From: Trichomonas vaginalis G3
Lineage: Eukaryota; Parabasalia; Trichomonadida; Trichomonadidae
Direction of reading: 5' to 3'
Length of the DNA: 64,000 nucleotides
Assembly (NCBI RefSeq): GCF_026262505.1
Contig: NC_067208.1
Coordinates: forward strand, 19,601,962 to 19,665,961
The notes under the pieces were generated by a model. It saw only the letters and a program-made list of their open reading frames with translations, was not told where the DNA came from and did no database searches. Made by a program: the position numbers and the translations under genes. Positions 46,946 to 57,612 of this stretch are shown here, piece after piece. The first letter of the stretch is position 1; every line of letters starts with the position of its first letter.

Positions 46946-47218
46946 TTAAATTTGGATTGAGTTTAAAAATTCATCTTTATTAAATTCATCTCTTCTAATC
47001 AATTTATTTATTCTATTAAATTCTTTTATTTTTGCTTCACTCAGTTTAATGATTGAACGATAAGTTTCTAATTTTTCGATTATTTCTTTCCTCTCTTGAT
47101 CGTTTTCAACCCCACCACATTGCGGCTTCTTTTTATAATAGCATATTTTTGATTTAATTCTGTTTAGTTTCTTTTTATATTCATCGTCCGGACTCTTGGT
47201 TGCTTCGTTGTCACTCAT
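46946..47218 (-). CDS. Small Lys-rich helical protein (Element 1)
   Basis: 90 residues, mostly helical with a PQCGGVEND stretch near residue 33. Start context ATTTCGTAAGAAATG is nearly the same as for the gene at 13237 (AATTCGTAAGAAATG), marking both as Element 1 genes under one promoter type. Function unknown. Confidence 0.5.
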   Translation of the reverse strand: MSDNEATKSPDDEYKKKLNRIKSKICYYKKKPQCGGVENDQERKEIIEKLETYRSIIKLSEAKIKEFNRINKLIRRDEFNKDEFLNSIQI

Positions 47219-47239
47219 TTCTTACGAAATAAAAAAAAA

Positions 47240-48612
47240 TTAAATATTATTTAAATATAATGGAGTAATAAAATAAATCGGAATTTCTATTAATTTATTG
47301 TTAACCTCAACTAATGCATTGCCGTTAATATATCTAACAAATTCAGCTATTGTGTCAAATCTTCGTCTTCTTTTTGTCATTGATTTATCAGTTTTTCCAT
47401 AATCGAGATGAATCAAAACTTTATCCCCTTGTTTTAAAATTCATGAGCCCCGAATTAATTTGTTCACGTTTAACATCATTTAACCTTTCCATTTGCTTTC
47501 TAATATATTCCCATTCTTTTGAGATATCATTTTTCATTTCCACTGGTTTCATGTTTATAGTTCTATGCCATGTATTATTGTAATAATATACTAACTGCTG
47601 TATGATAGAGTCATGATTTCCATCCCAGTATATCTGACCGTTAACCCCTAACGCATCTCTAAGAGTTCTCATTACCGCATCAACTATTTTATTATGAAAC
47701 GTATATGGAGAGGATGAAAAGTAAAAATTAATTTGTGGGAAATAATGAGCCATAGCTACCTGAAATCCTTTATCACCATCACCCCTGATATTATCTACTC
47801 TTTCATGATCTAGTAAGTATTGAATAGCTCTTCTTGTTTCCTGTTCTGTTTTCCCTTTCACCGGAATGCAATATAAATATCTGGTGTTAATGTTAATGGC
47901 AAATAAATAAGTAACGTTTCCTTTTGAATATTCTAAATGATCGATTTCGTATGAATATGGATATGGTGCAAATGAGGGGCGACTAAATTTTTCCTTTAAC
48001 GGTTGAATTTTTGGGTCAGTTGGTTTATTTAATATCTTGAAATCCCTTTTAAAATCTTTTTGCTTCTTTAATGTTTGAAATGGATATAATAAAGTGAATG
48101 ATGAAGGATTAACTGAAGGAGGAGGTACTACTGTTGGAGGTTTTGGTGTTGCAAGTGGTTTAATTTTATCTGCTTTGATTTTGGATTTCATTCCTCCTTT
48201 CATTAATTCCGGATGTATTCTATTCATTTGTTTTAAATATGCTGTATATAAAGGTTTGATATACTTTCCTGCTTCGAGTTTATGTTGAAGGATGAATTCC
48301 AAAAGTTGATCTTCATTTAAAAGTCGGGCTGAGTGTGGTTTAACTAATGAATCATAAATTAAAGCTTGTGCATCACTTATGGTCTGAAGGACTTGGGTGT
48401 TTTGCATCTTTGTTTTTTGCGGCTCGGGATTATATAAATTATATAATTCATCAATATCTTCTTCTGTTAATACTTTATTTTTGAAATCTTTCAATTGTTT
48501 AAGTTGTGATTTAGTTTTTCCCTTTATATATTCATTATTTTTAATTTTGTCTTTAATTTTAGAAATTATTTTATCATGATATTTCAAAATTTCATTTTTA
48601 TAATATGGATAA

Positions 48613-48613
<1 letters not shown>
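47240..48613 (-). pseudogene. Retroviral-type integrase (Element 1)
   Basis: A helical Lys-rich N-terminal region, a Pro-rich linker (around 48110-48170), an rve-like core (about 47600-47960; YEIDHLEYSKGN and DNIRGDGDKGF strands) and a C-terminal SH3/chromo-like stretch near 47300-47430. It looks broken, about once or twice. The apparent upstream extension of the frame past 48613 runs through the A/T tract into Element 3 and is not part of the gene. Confidence 0.7.
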
Positions 48614-48634
<21 letters not shown>

Positions 48635-48643
<9 letters not shown>

Positions 48644-48751
48644 TAGTGGGGCCTCCAGGCACTTCGTGCCCTCTAGCCCTGAAGATGTTTAGTATAATGA
48701 AGTTTTTTTTTTCTTGGGATGGCCTTCCAGGCACTTCGTGCCCTCTAGCCC
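48635..48751. repeat. Element 3 left terminal repeat with two hairpins
   Basis: 48635-48708 matches the complement of 62537-62611. It contains GGGC..AGGCAC-TTC-GTGCC..GCCC (about 48649-48679). A second copy of the hairpin, GGCAC-TTC-GTGCC at 48730-48742 with the same CTCTAGCCC flank, follows inside. A run of 26-27 A (48613-48640) covers the outer edge. Confidence 0.85.
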
Positions 48752-48901
48752 ATAAAAAGTTTTTGAGAGTCGTCGCCGTTGACTTTTTTGTAGAGCACTC
48801 AAAATAGTATAACTTTGTCCGGACAAGTAAGGGTCTATCGTCGCTACAGGAAAAGTTACGGGCGTTCCAAGGAAGTATACTTTGAGAAGCCTTTTCTCCA
48901 T
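48689..48901 (-). CDS. Small protein at the Element 3 left end
   Basis: 70 residues, MEKRLLKVYFLGTPVTF start, ending in a Lys-rich tail. Residues about 50-62 are the translation of the second terminal hairpin, so the hairpin is carried in frame. Position just inside the terminal repeat is like that of the Element 2 terminal-repeat gene, though sequence similarity is not evident. Confidence 0.4.
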   Translation of the reverse strand: MEKRLLKVYFLGTPVTFPVATIDPYLSGQSYTILSALQKSQRRRLSKTFYGLEGTKCLEGHPKKKKTSLY

Positions 48902-49024
48902 TTTAAAACAAGATAGGACCGTTATTTTACAAAACTGACAACACTTTGACCGAGTAGTTTTTTGTGCTGAACAAAAAGTGTCATATAAACATCTGTCAAA
49001 AACCGCTTTTTAACTTCACTTAAA

Positions 49025-49285
49025 ATGCCACGTAAGCTACGTAAGAATATACGTAAGAGGAAGAGAGCATTGAAACATCCAATAGTAAAACTGACACCAC
49101 AACAACAGTTGCAACAACAAATGATGAATGACCCCACTATGTTGCAACAAATGTCAAGCAACCCTATGCTTTTAAACCGAGTTATTGGTGCACAGAGTGG
49201 AGGTTTAAGAGCGGCACTTTTAGCGAAAATGGCAGGCTATGGTGGAGCTGCAGACGGAACAGCTTATAACCTCAAAGTCAAATGA
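49025..49285 (+). CDS. Small Arg/Lys-rich protein (Element 3)
   Basis: 86 residues: very basic first 20 (PRKLRKNIRKRKR), Gln/Met-rich middle, Gly/Ala-rich end (GYGGAADGTAYNLKVK). Fits a DNA-condensing core or minor capsid protein such as adenovirus pVII or mu type, by composition only. Start context CTTAAAATG. Confidence 0.45.
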   Translation: MPRKLRKNIRKRKRALKHPIVKLTPQQQLQQQMMNDPTMLQQMSSNPMLLNRVIGAQSGGLRAALLAKMAGYGGAADGTAYNLKVK

Positions 49286-50109
49286 ATTTGAGTTCACTCA
49301 AAAATCAAATAACAGATGTCAAAAAGTCAAACATAGACATACAGAAACAAATAAGTGAAACGAAAAGAAACTAGAATATGACAGACACACAAAGAAACTA
49401 AATGAGTTAAACGTAGAGAAAAAGAAGAAAGAACAACTGAAAGAACTAAGTACAGAGGAATATGCGAAAAAAGTGTCAGAAAAAGCAGCAGAAGTAGCAA
49501 AAATGGAACAAGATGTTATAAATTTGAAAAACATACTACTCAATATAAAGTACTGAAAGATGAAGAAATAAAACAAAAGCCCTGAAGACATATATGGATA
49601 GCGATGAGTATAAAAAAGAAGTTGAAGCAAATGTAAAGGCAGAAAAACTTTTACAGTTGCAAAACCAAACCATACAGTATGAAAACTTAGCACAAGAAAG
49701 TCAAAATAACGACGCAGCCATGCAAAAGGCAATGAAAAGCGCAGAATATATAAAAGCTAATAATGACTGGTTAGATGCCCAAGCCAACGCCAAAGCAGCC
49801 CAACTTATAGGGTCAATAAGGACAAAAATACAAGCGGATGAAGACAGTTCAAATGAAGCTTTAATGAATGCTGACTTTAAGAACACCTTCGAAGCTCTTC
49901 ATAGTAAGGTGAAACTAGTGAACGACTTCTCATCTGGAAAGAAACTGAAGTCTGAAGGTTTCGACAACGAGTTAAGAGAAGTAGCACAAAATATGACGAA
50001 AATAACAGATGCAGCAACGAGACAGGCAGTTCAAAGGCCTATGACGCCGTTAGAGCAACTGTTGTGGAAAGTCAAGAAAAAGAGTTACAACAGACCAAAA
50101 CAGACCTAG
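49286..50109 (+). pseudogene. Coiled-coil protein remnant (Element 3)
   Basis: Lys/Glu/Gln/Ala-rich helical coding sequence; the best-kept stretch is 49594-50109. Looks broken. Scaffold or structural role possible; no family recognised. Confidence 0.4.
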
Positions 50110-50450
50110 TAAATGCTTTCTTAAGAACGAAAGTCAGGTAGGACATTATGCTGCAGATGGAACATATGTGCCAGCTGGTGGAACTTATATACCAGCTGGT
50201 GGAACTTATATACCACCAAACCCTCCAAGAGAAGCACCTGCACCAGGACTACCTAAAACATTTACATCGTCACATGGACACAGACACAGGCATGCACCAA
50301 AACCAAACAACAACCAACAGTTCAAAATCCAGCACCACAACCAACAGTTCAAAACACTGCACCACAACCAACAGTTCAAAACACTGCACCACAACCAACA
50401 GTTCAAAAAACTGACAGCAACAACCACAAACAGAGCAAGGACATAAAAGA
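50110..50450 (+). pseudogene. Pro/Gly/Gln repeat protein remnant with 27-bp tandem (Element 3)
   Basis: Encodes PAGGTYIPAGGTYIP repeats and then about four 27-bp units around ACCAACAGTTCAAAACACTG (50330-50410). Looks broken. Low-complexity linker or fibre shaft by composition. Confidence 0.45.
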
Positions 50451-51164
50451 AGTAGAGAACAAGGAAACCAAGAATTCTTAAAAATGCTTAAGGAAGACTA
50501 TGGTTACCCAGATACTCTTGACTTTAGTGACAGATATAAAGAAGCTATTAGAAAGTTCAAGGAAGGAAATACTGACCCGAACCTATTTAGCTTTATGGTT
50601 CAGCACCAAATGGGATATAATTTCAAACTGGAAAATACAAGCTCGCTAAGGATATGATTTAATAGCATATCATCCAAATGACATGACTGAATTTACTCCG
50701 AGATATTTGGTGTCAGAGCTAAATGATAATTCAACTCTCTTCATGAAACGCGTAAAAAATAGAGACGGAACGAAAGAAGAAAAGGTTTATGAGTCCGGAT
50801 GACTTAGATAGGGAACTTTTTAAAAACGGTCTCGGAATATATGAAATGCCAGCAGATGAGGTACAAGACAAAACTCCACAGGAAGAAGTTTCAGATACAA
50901 CCAGACATGGAAGAAATAGTTCAGCAACAACAGCTAGAAGAGCCTGAAGGAAACAAACAAGTCCCTCCTTTGGAAACTAACTTCACAGAACTAGATGAAG
51001 ATTTGGAACAGCCGAAAAATCTTGACCCTCAACAAGTGTATGCGGGGAATATGGAATCTTTCCAAGAGTCTAAGAAAAATTCGGCTGACATAGTAGAAGA
51101 ATATCGAAAAATGTTCGCCGACATACAAAAGACTCCAACATCAGATGAAAAATATTCAGCATAG
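50451..51164 (+). pseudogene. Uncharacterised gene remnants (Element 3)
   Basis: Several open stretches in different frames; the clearest is 50841-51164, Gln/Glu/Pro-rich and acidic. Looks broken. No family recognised; lies upstream of the capsid gene. Confidence 0.35.
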
Positions 51165-51184
51165 AATGGAAGAACTGAAAGAAA

Positions 51185-51858
51185 GTGTACGCAAAATACA
51201 ACAATCCTTTTTACTTACGACCATATAACGTTCAATCTTTGGCTGAACTCGGTGAAAATAAAAGGTTAAATTTCACCAAAACATATAGAAATGAAACATT
51301 GTTTAAAGTTCATTCAGAACCTAACCAATATGGAAACAAACCTACTTTTGTTTCTGCAGACTATGGAACTACAATGAGATGGGGTCATAAAGCTAATCCG
51401 GATAGGTGGTTCATAAACTTACAACCACAATTCCAAGAAGTTGTAGACGCAATGGAAGTGAATGGTAACCAGATATAGCTGGTATTTTCAGCGCGGCTTT
51501 AATGCATTGAAAGATATGAAACATGCAGATATTTTGGACCAGTATGAAATGAACATGGCTGATGGAAATATAACACCTGACGTTCTAAAACATTTATCTC
51601 AAAGAACTACACAGAACCATAAAGATGGTATATTTGGTGAAGAGTTTAGAAAGAAAGTTAGGGATAGAGAAGGAAGAGAACCTATTGTACATGACCTTGC
51701 AAACGAAAGTTTGCAAAAATGTCATAAAAACTTACTTTGCAGACAATGAACCGAGAAGGGATGAATATTTAAGAAAACTCAAATGGACAGTACCAAATGA
51801 AATGTTAGTATTGAAAAACATGTTCCTTGACAAAAAAACCAACTACAGAAATAAATGA
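51185..51858 (+). pseudogene. Uncharacterised gene remnant (Element 3)
   Basis: Open stretches encode Tyr/Phe/Asn-rich sequence (YNNPFYLRPYNVQSLAEL) and a helical Asp/Lys-rich part. Looks broken. Not similar by eye to the 299-residue Element 1 protein, although it occupies a comparable place near the capsid gene. Confidence 0.35.
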
Positions 51859-52344
51859 CGCAAGACTGAAACATTGTGGTAAAAGCTTTCCCATTCACAA
51901 AAGATATTATTGGTAACATGGAAAGAAAACCAGAATGGCTACAAAAAACATATATTTGGAAACGAGCTTATTCCATGTGGACAAGCTCTGTTTGAAGAGC
52001 TTGAACCGGAAACTCAGGAAAGAGTCATGCAAACAATACGCGAAGACTCAAATACAAACTATGACAAAATTTTCTAGGATATAGGTTACCTGAGATGGGC
52101 GACCAGAGCCCAAAGGCAAAAAGGACATGGGAAATTTACAACATACTAGGTGAACATGAGGCAAAGATGCAACAACTTGAAGCAGAGGGCAAGTTACCAA
52201 AAGCGACACCAAAGAAGAAGAGTAGAACAAAGTGAAAGTAGTGAAGAAGTAACTTCATCTAGTGAAAGTAGTGGCAATGAAGGAAAAAGAAGAGTTAAAA
52301 ACTCAGTCAGGAAGAAAGTAAAGCTTGGTCCGAAACAATTATGA
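51859..52344 (+). pseudogene. Ser/Glu and Arg-rich gene remnant (Element 3)
   Basis: The best-kept stretch is 52150-52344: Arg/Gln-rich, then repeated SESSEE/SSSESSGN and a basic end (KKVKLGPKQL). Looks broken. Possibly a charged core or scaffold protein. Confidence 0.35.
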
Positions 52345-52378
52345 CAAATAAATCCAACTATTCTATATTTTTACCCAT

Positions 52379-53991
52379 ATGAAATTGTACGCCGCTCAGA
52401 ATATAACGCCAACAGTTTGGATGCCATGAACGGAAATGTTTCCGAATGGTATAACGAATGCGACAATGCCATTAGAAGGTCAGAAATAGTTCCTGGAACT
52501 TACGAATATACAACTGCTGTTTCTTATGGAAACGTAGGTGAGTTTGGAGAAGGTTCTTCAACAACAGTAGATATTGCTTGCGACAGGTTCATATTATTTC
52601 TATTGACAACTCATTCTTATACGTGGAACAAGACATTGAAATAAAACCTTCTGCCAAGTTGTCTGACAAGAAAGGTTGCAATGGAATTTTCTATGTCGGA
52701 TACCAATATGCTCCAGAAGTTTTCATGGGATATAAGATATATTCTAACTCTGACTTAGTTCAAACAGTAACATGGGCAAACTATGAATGGTTCGCTTTGA
52801 GAAACTCAGTACAACCACAAGCTAGAGAACAAACAGACCAGTATGCAAATATTGAGAAAATAAGAAGACTTGACCCTAACGTTCCAGGAGTTTATGTTAA
52901 CCTTTCTGGTTCAGATGGAACTGCTGCCACTAAAGTAAAACTGAAACTTAGAGTTCCTTTGTCATCTTTCCTCATCTTCAGGTTTTTAAGATACTTGCCA
53001 AACTGGGCAGGAAAAATTTCTATCGAACTTACTCCAAGCAAAAATAACTTAGTCATTGCACCAACACAAGACCCATTCACTCTTACAGACGTAATGGGAA
53101 CAAATAAAACGTCATTCGCCGACTTTTGCAAAGACAAAGTTGACTTAGACTTTGGTTTCTCAAACTTCAACAATGAAGTAAACTATTATTTCAATGCTGC
53201 TGGAACTGCTTGGGACCCAGTTAAGTTTACATGCGAAAAGTTTGAATGCAAGAGAATAGAAAGCAGACTTGCAGTCTATATGTTGGACCCAGATATTTCA
53301 AATGCTTTAGCTGCCAAATATATTGCAGTTCCACTTATGTTCCCTATACACACAAATATCTGTCAAAGACTTTGCAGGTGAAGTTGGAAACCAAAGTGCT
53401 GACCCAGGTGCAAGAACAGATATTGCTTTAACAACTGCAATGAAACATGCAGATACTATGTTTGTACTGTTCAGACGAACTATAAATGACTATTCTTGTT
53501 TCTACAACCCCGGTATTAAATATCATATAAACATAGATGGCAAATATTATCCAAGAGAAGAATATTCTACAGTTGAGGATATGAGGTCATACAACTTGAC
53601 ATTAGATGCTATGAACTTTAACAACAACTTCACAACAACCATAAACCCTGAAATGCAAAGTTCTATTATGCCATATGTGAAAGTATGGACTCATACAGGA
53701 GGTCAAAAAACTCAATATACAAATGGAGACCGTTCAAACTTTTGGCTTGGCATTCCATTTGCTGACTCAGAAGACTTTATGGGTGGTATTTCAACTGTTG
53801 GTACTGTACAAATACAATATACTGGTGACAGAGACGGTCCAGATGAACTGAGAGCAAAGAAGTTTACAAAACCAATAGCACTTTTCACGGAAGATGCTCT
53901 TTTGAAGATTCGTTCGATGAAACCTGCTGGGGCTCCTCAGATTGGCATAACGACAGCTTCCATCGAGCAGATTTTGGCAGCAGGTCAGTAA
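52379..53991 (+). pseudogene. Major capsid protein (Element 3)
   Basis: Beta-rich capsid gene that aligns by eye with the Element 2 capsid (18680-20053), for example LRVPLSSFLIFRFLRYLPNWAG. The longest open stretches are 52578-53381 and 53323-53991. Looks broken. It is nearer to the Element 2 capsid than to the Element 1 capsid pieces. Confidence 0.65.
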
Positions 53992-54324
53992 GTTGTTCTT
54001 GAACTGACTTCTCTCCGTCAAATATTGACAGTACGCCAGTTTTTGACATAATATTGTAAGATAAACTTACCTTTAGAAATATCTGTAAGTTTTGTTGTTA
54101 TATTTTTGTCAACGTCAAGAACTTTCACCATTTCAGTTATACCAACTTTCTTTGCTTTATGAAAAATATTTTGGTTCAGCAAAGACTGCTATTCTATAAC
54201 ATTTACCATTGTTTGTATAAAGAACTATTCTGTCAATGTATTTGTATTGTTTGTGTGGTGTAAACTTTGTTTGCTTCAATTCGAAGAGATACTCGAATAC
54301 GTCCATCTTTTTATTCTAAGTAAA
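53992..54324. other. Spacer with unclear content (Element 3)
   Basis: About 330 bp between capsid and CCG genes. It has minus-strand coding-like stretches but nothing long enough to support. The end (54310-54324) holds the TAAGTAAAATG start context of the next gene. Confidence 0.4.
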
Positions 54325-54905
54325 ATGTCATTTCCGAAAAATAGAAGCGTAAGTGTTTCAAAAGGTTTAATGGCGGTGGCAGATGTGAAGTTAAATTCAC
54401 CAACTCAAACAAACAGTCAAAGTGTTGTTGTCAATGTCAAAGACAGAGATGTTGAAGTGGGGAAACCATACGAGGACGAAGATGGTATAACAATTGTTCC
54501 TGTAAAAGAACAACCAACATATCCTGAAGTTAGCAGAGACTTAAGTTCTGTTGCAGATATTCGAAACGACTACCAACAACTGAAAGACAAACTTCAAACT
54601 CAGGAGAAGATTTGTCAAGCTTTAAGTATAATGTTAAACTTGGTCGAACACAACCCTGTAAAGTGAACTCATATGTCATTGCACCTCATGAAGTCTTGAA
54701 AGAACTATTGAAACTTTTGACAGAGGCAGACGATATAAACATCAAAGAAATAGAACCCGACATTAGTTGCTGTGGTGTTTCATATAATGTCATTGACAAG
54801 ATATACGTTATGAAAGGAGGTGAAACGTTGAACTTAAAGTATAGTTTCCCAGACGTCATAAAAATATTTGACGACCACAACATTTCATTAAAATTTATTT
54901 GCTAA
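54325..54905 (+). pseudogene. Conserved CCG-motif protein (Element 3)
   Basis: Basic/disordered start (SFPKNRSVSVSKG), coiled middle, then the ISCCGVS motif and helical end as in 35006-35620 and 41386-42045. Looks broken. Third member of the family in this window. Confidence 0.55.
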
Positions 54906-54936
54906 GTAAAAATGTCAAAAACTTCTTGAAAGATGT

Positions 54937-55143
54937 TTGAAGAAAAATAATATAGACTTTATTTCATGTAAAGGACTTTACACACTTTTGAACGATATGA
55001 AAGACCCTGTTTTGTTTGTTCGTGTAGACAAAGGAAAGTTCTATGTCTTTACAAAATATTTGAACTTCTTAGACAGAGAACTTCAAGAAACGCCATGTGA
55101 AAGTTTAGATGAAGTTCTTCTCCACTTTCAGAAAAACTTTTAA
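54937..55143 (+). CDS. Small conserved protein, 68 aa (Element 3)
   Basis: Homologue of 34703-34945 in Element 2 (ends SLDEVLLHFQKNF). Lies directly after the CCG gene here, while in Element 2 it lies directly before it on the other strand; the neighbourhood is conserved though rearranged. Followed by ATATATAAATGGC. Confidence 0.5.
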   Translation: MKKNNIDFISCKGLYTLLNDMKDPVLFVRVDKGKFYVFTKYLNFLDRELQETPCESLDEVLLHFQKNF

Positions 55144-55153
55144 ATATATATAA

Positions 55154-55980
55154 ATGGCAGAAGACATAATGGTTTATACTATTACGACTAAAAAACCCTG
55201 AGTCATATAATTCTATAACAACAAACTTACAAAGTCCTCAAGGACGGTATTGTAAACTAACTTTAAACACAATGACGACTAAAGCCTGTTTTGCTCTTTT
55301 GACACCAGAAGACTTTATTGTTGTGAATGGCAAAAAAATACTCCTTTGAAGATACTTACTCAGATATACCACCAACAGGTTTTTGTTGACTTATTTAATA
55401 CTTTAAGGACGGGTGTAACATGTGCTGCAACTAGAGCAGGTTTCATTATGTTTGGATGTCCGACTGAGTTTACTATAAACGATATGAGCTATAATACAAA
55501 ACTTATATCTGGTTTTTACTACCAACAGTTTTCCTATAACAGGAAAAGGTGTCATACAAGGAATGTCTATTCCATTGACATTAAGCACACCAATCTTATA
55601 TATTGTTTCAAACTTAGGTTCAAAGTGTTATTCGAATGTCGACAGAAACTATTATGACCAAAAGATACTTATGCGTATAAACAATACTTTCTCTGCTGGT
55701 TTGCCTATTGTTCATTCGAATGCAGAATTTTCAACCTTAGTGAACTCAAACCACTTTGGCAAGTATAACGTTGACATTAGTTGACGCAAACTTTGTTCCT
55801 GTAAAACTTTTATGTCCTATGTATTTGTCAATGACGGCAGAAAGTTTCGAATTGGAAGATGCAACTGGTGAAAGTATTGTATTACAAGAACAACTTCAAC
55901 AACAAATAGCTCAAGAACAACAAATGCAACAAATGGAAACAACAAAGTCAAGAATAAAAAAAATATTTTTTTTATTTTTA
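55154..55980 (+). pseudogene. Conserved beta-rich virion protein (Element 3)
   Basis: Start context TATATAAATGGC. Open stretches retain the family features of 33966-34742 (NPESYNSITTNLQSPQG near the start; a LVDANFVPVKLLCPMYLSM end), followed by a Gln-rich tail. Looks broken, with several breaks. Confidence 0.5.
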
Positions 55981-55985
55981 TAAAA

Positions 55986-56865
55986 ATGTACAGAATAGAT
56001 GTTTCAGATTTTTATGACTTCCAAGCATTCAGAAATATGTGTCCATTTAGAGACTATAACAAAGCAGTCGAGAATTTGAAACGTTTAGTCATTTATGTTG
56101 ACTCTGCCCCAGAATGTTATGTCATGAAAGAATGGGATGTTGTCTTTAACAAACCAAGAGCAACAATAGTGTCTGAACAAGAATGTAGACAGAAACTTAA
56201 GAAAATAAAAGTTGTACAAGTTGGAATGAAGATGTTAGATGCTTGGGATATCTTATTGTCAAAGTTAGAAGATTTTTCAGTTCGAGGTATAAAGTTCTAT
56301 ACACCTTCTCCAAACTTTATTCTATCTTCACTGGATATAAATACGAACAAGTAGAATGGAAACACAGTATTATAGAAGCTTGGTTAGACCATGTCAAAGA
56401 AATTATATGCAATGGAAACAAAAGAGTCTATGAGTATATCTTATGTTGGTTTGCAAATATCTTACAACATCCAAGTGCTAAAAATGAAACTGCTCTCATT
56501 ATAATTGGAAAACAAGGAACTGGTAAGAATACTTTCTTTTACAGATATTTTATGCAAACTGTTAGAGGGCTATTCGAATCCGAATCGAATATGACAAACT
56601 TAGAAAACATCTGTGGCAAGTTTAACTCCTCAATAGAGAATATGAAACTTATAGTTTGCAATGAACTTCAAAGTATAGATACAACAAAAGTTTTGAACTC
56701 AGATGCTTTGAAGAGTCTTATAACAGACAAAGTTGGAGTTGTTGAAAGAAAGTATAAAGACCAAAGAGTTTTGTGAAAATGTTGCAAACTTCATTATGGT
56801 TTCAAAACAATTATACTGTTCCGATGAAGTTAGAAAGTTCTGACAGAAGATATGTAGTTGTCGAT
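55986..56865 (+). pseudogene. SF3 helicase, D5/DUF5906-like (Element 3)
   Basis: The N-terminal stretch (55986-56354) is helical. The following stretch (56243-56776) has Walker A GKQGTGKN (near 56510), a Walker B-like KLIVCNE (near 56650) and the typical helicase lead-in (WLDHVKEIICNGN, ILCWFANILQHP). A sDRRYVV-type signature follows near 56850. These are hallmarks of the poxvirus D5-like primase-helicase superfamily. Looks broken. It would unwind DNA at replication, an alternative to the PolB-centred set of Element 2. Confidence 0.75.
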
Positions 56866-57595
56866 AGACGTTTTGTTATTTCCAGACCTGGCACTTTCTA
56901 TTATTGAATTTTTCTCTTCATCTGTAAGTTCTTTGACGGGTTTTGACAATGGTTCTGAACTTTTTGTTGTGGTGTCAAATCTACCGTTTCAACTTCTTCG
57001 GTCATTTCATTCAGTAAAAAATTTTAGTTTGGTTTGTTTTCAACTGGGTTGTGTGTTTTTAATCGGCTAAAACTTCCTGAGGTATAGGAAGAACTTGACA
57101 AACACGTGGTGTAACTGCTGGAAGTCGACAAATCCATCTTGAAACCCATTTGTCTCAATGCTGTATTGTTCATTTCATCTCAGTAAAAAACTTTACATTC
57201 CCCACGTTTGAGGCGGTTGAGGTTGGTTATTGTTTACCCATTGTTGTGCATGGTTATATCCTCTGTTAAAGAATCTTTCACCTTGGTCCATATAGTGTCC
57301 TGCTTGGTTATAGTAGTCATTTGCTTTGTTATAATAGTTTCCTGCTTGTCTTCCTACATTGTCCATCCATCCTTGAACTTTTCCTCTGTTTCAGGATTTG
57401 GAATAAGATTTTGTTGCATCTCGTGCTACATCCCAACCTTTCTGTACAGTTTGTATAATAGGTTGTGCTTTCTCTTTCAGTATACCTAATGTACTCAAAA
57501 TCTTCCTTCCAACTCCAAATACACCTCTAGCTATGTTGTCTACTGCGGGTAAAAAATCTGGATGCAACTCCTGCTAATGCGCCAAATAAACCCAT
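56866..57595 (-). pseudogene. Cluster of decayed small minus-strand genes (Element 3)
   Basis: Minus-strand starts near 57005 (MTEEVETVDLTP), near 57175, and at 57595 (MGLFGALAGVA), the last with a short hydrophobic/Gly start resembling minor capsid proteins of this group. All look broken. No firm function. Confidence 0.35.
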
Positions 57596-57612
57596 TTCTT
57601 ATGGGTTAAAAA

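Larger units (their letters stand above)
12970..48634. mobile_element. Maverick/Polinton Element 1 (outer, interrupted, terminus lost)
   Basis: Element 1's own DNA is about 10.8 kb: roughly 12970-15117, 16644-17251, 39215-44989 and 46294-48634. Recognisable parts are major capsid, A32-type packaging ATPase, penton-like and fibre proteins, integrase and small virion-like proteins. It was hit by a hairpin-array insertion, by Element 2 and by a mariner. No PolB or paired terminal repeats are seen, so it looks truncated; apart from the insertions most genes look whole, with perhaps two or three breaks. It predates Element 2 and the mariner. Boundaries are approximate. Confidence 0.75.

Noticed and set aside
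48614-48734. Start of the Element 1 integrase inside Element 3
   Set aside because: The frame crosses the homopolymer and the Element 3 terminal repeat; those residues are translated repeat, not protein homology.
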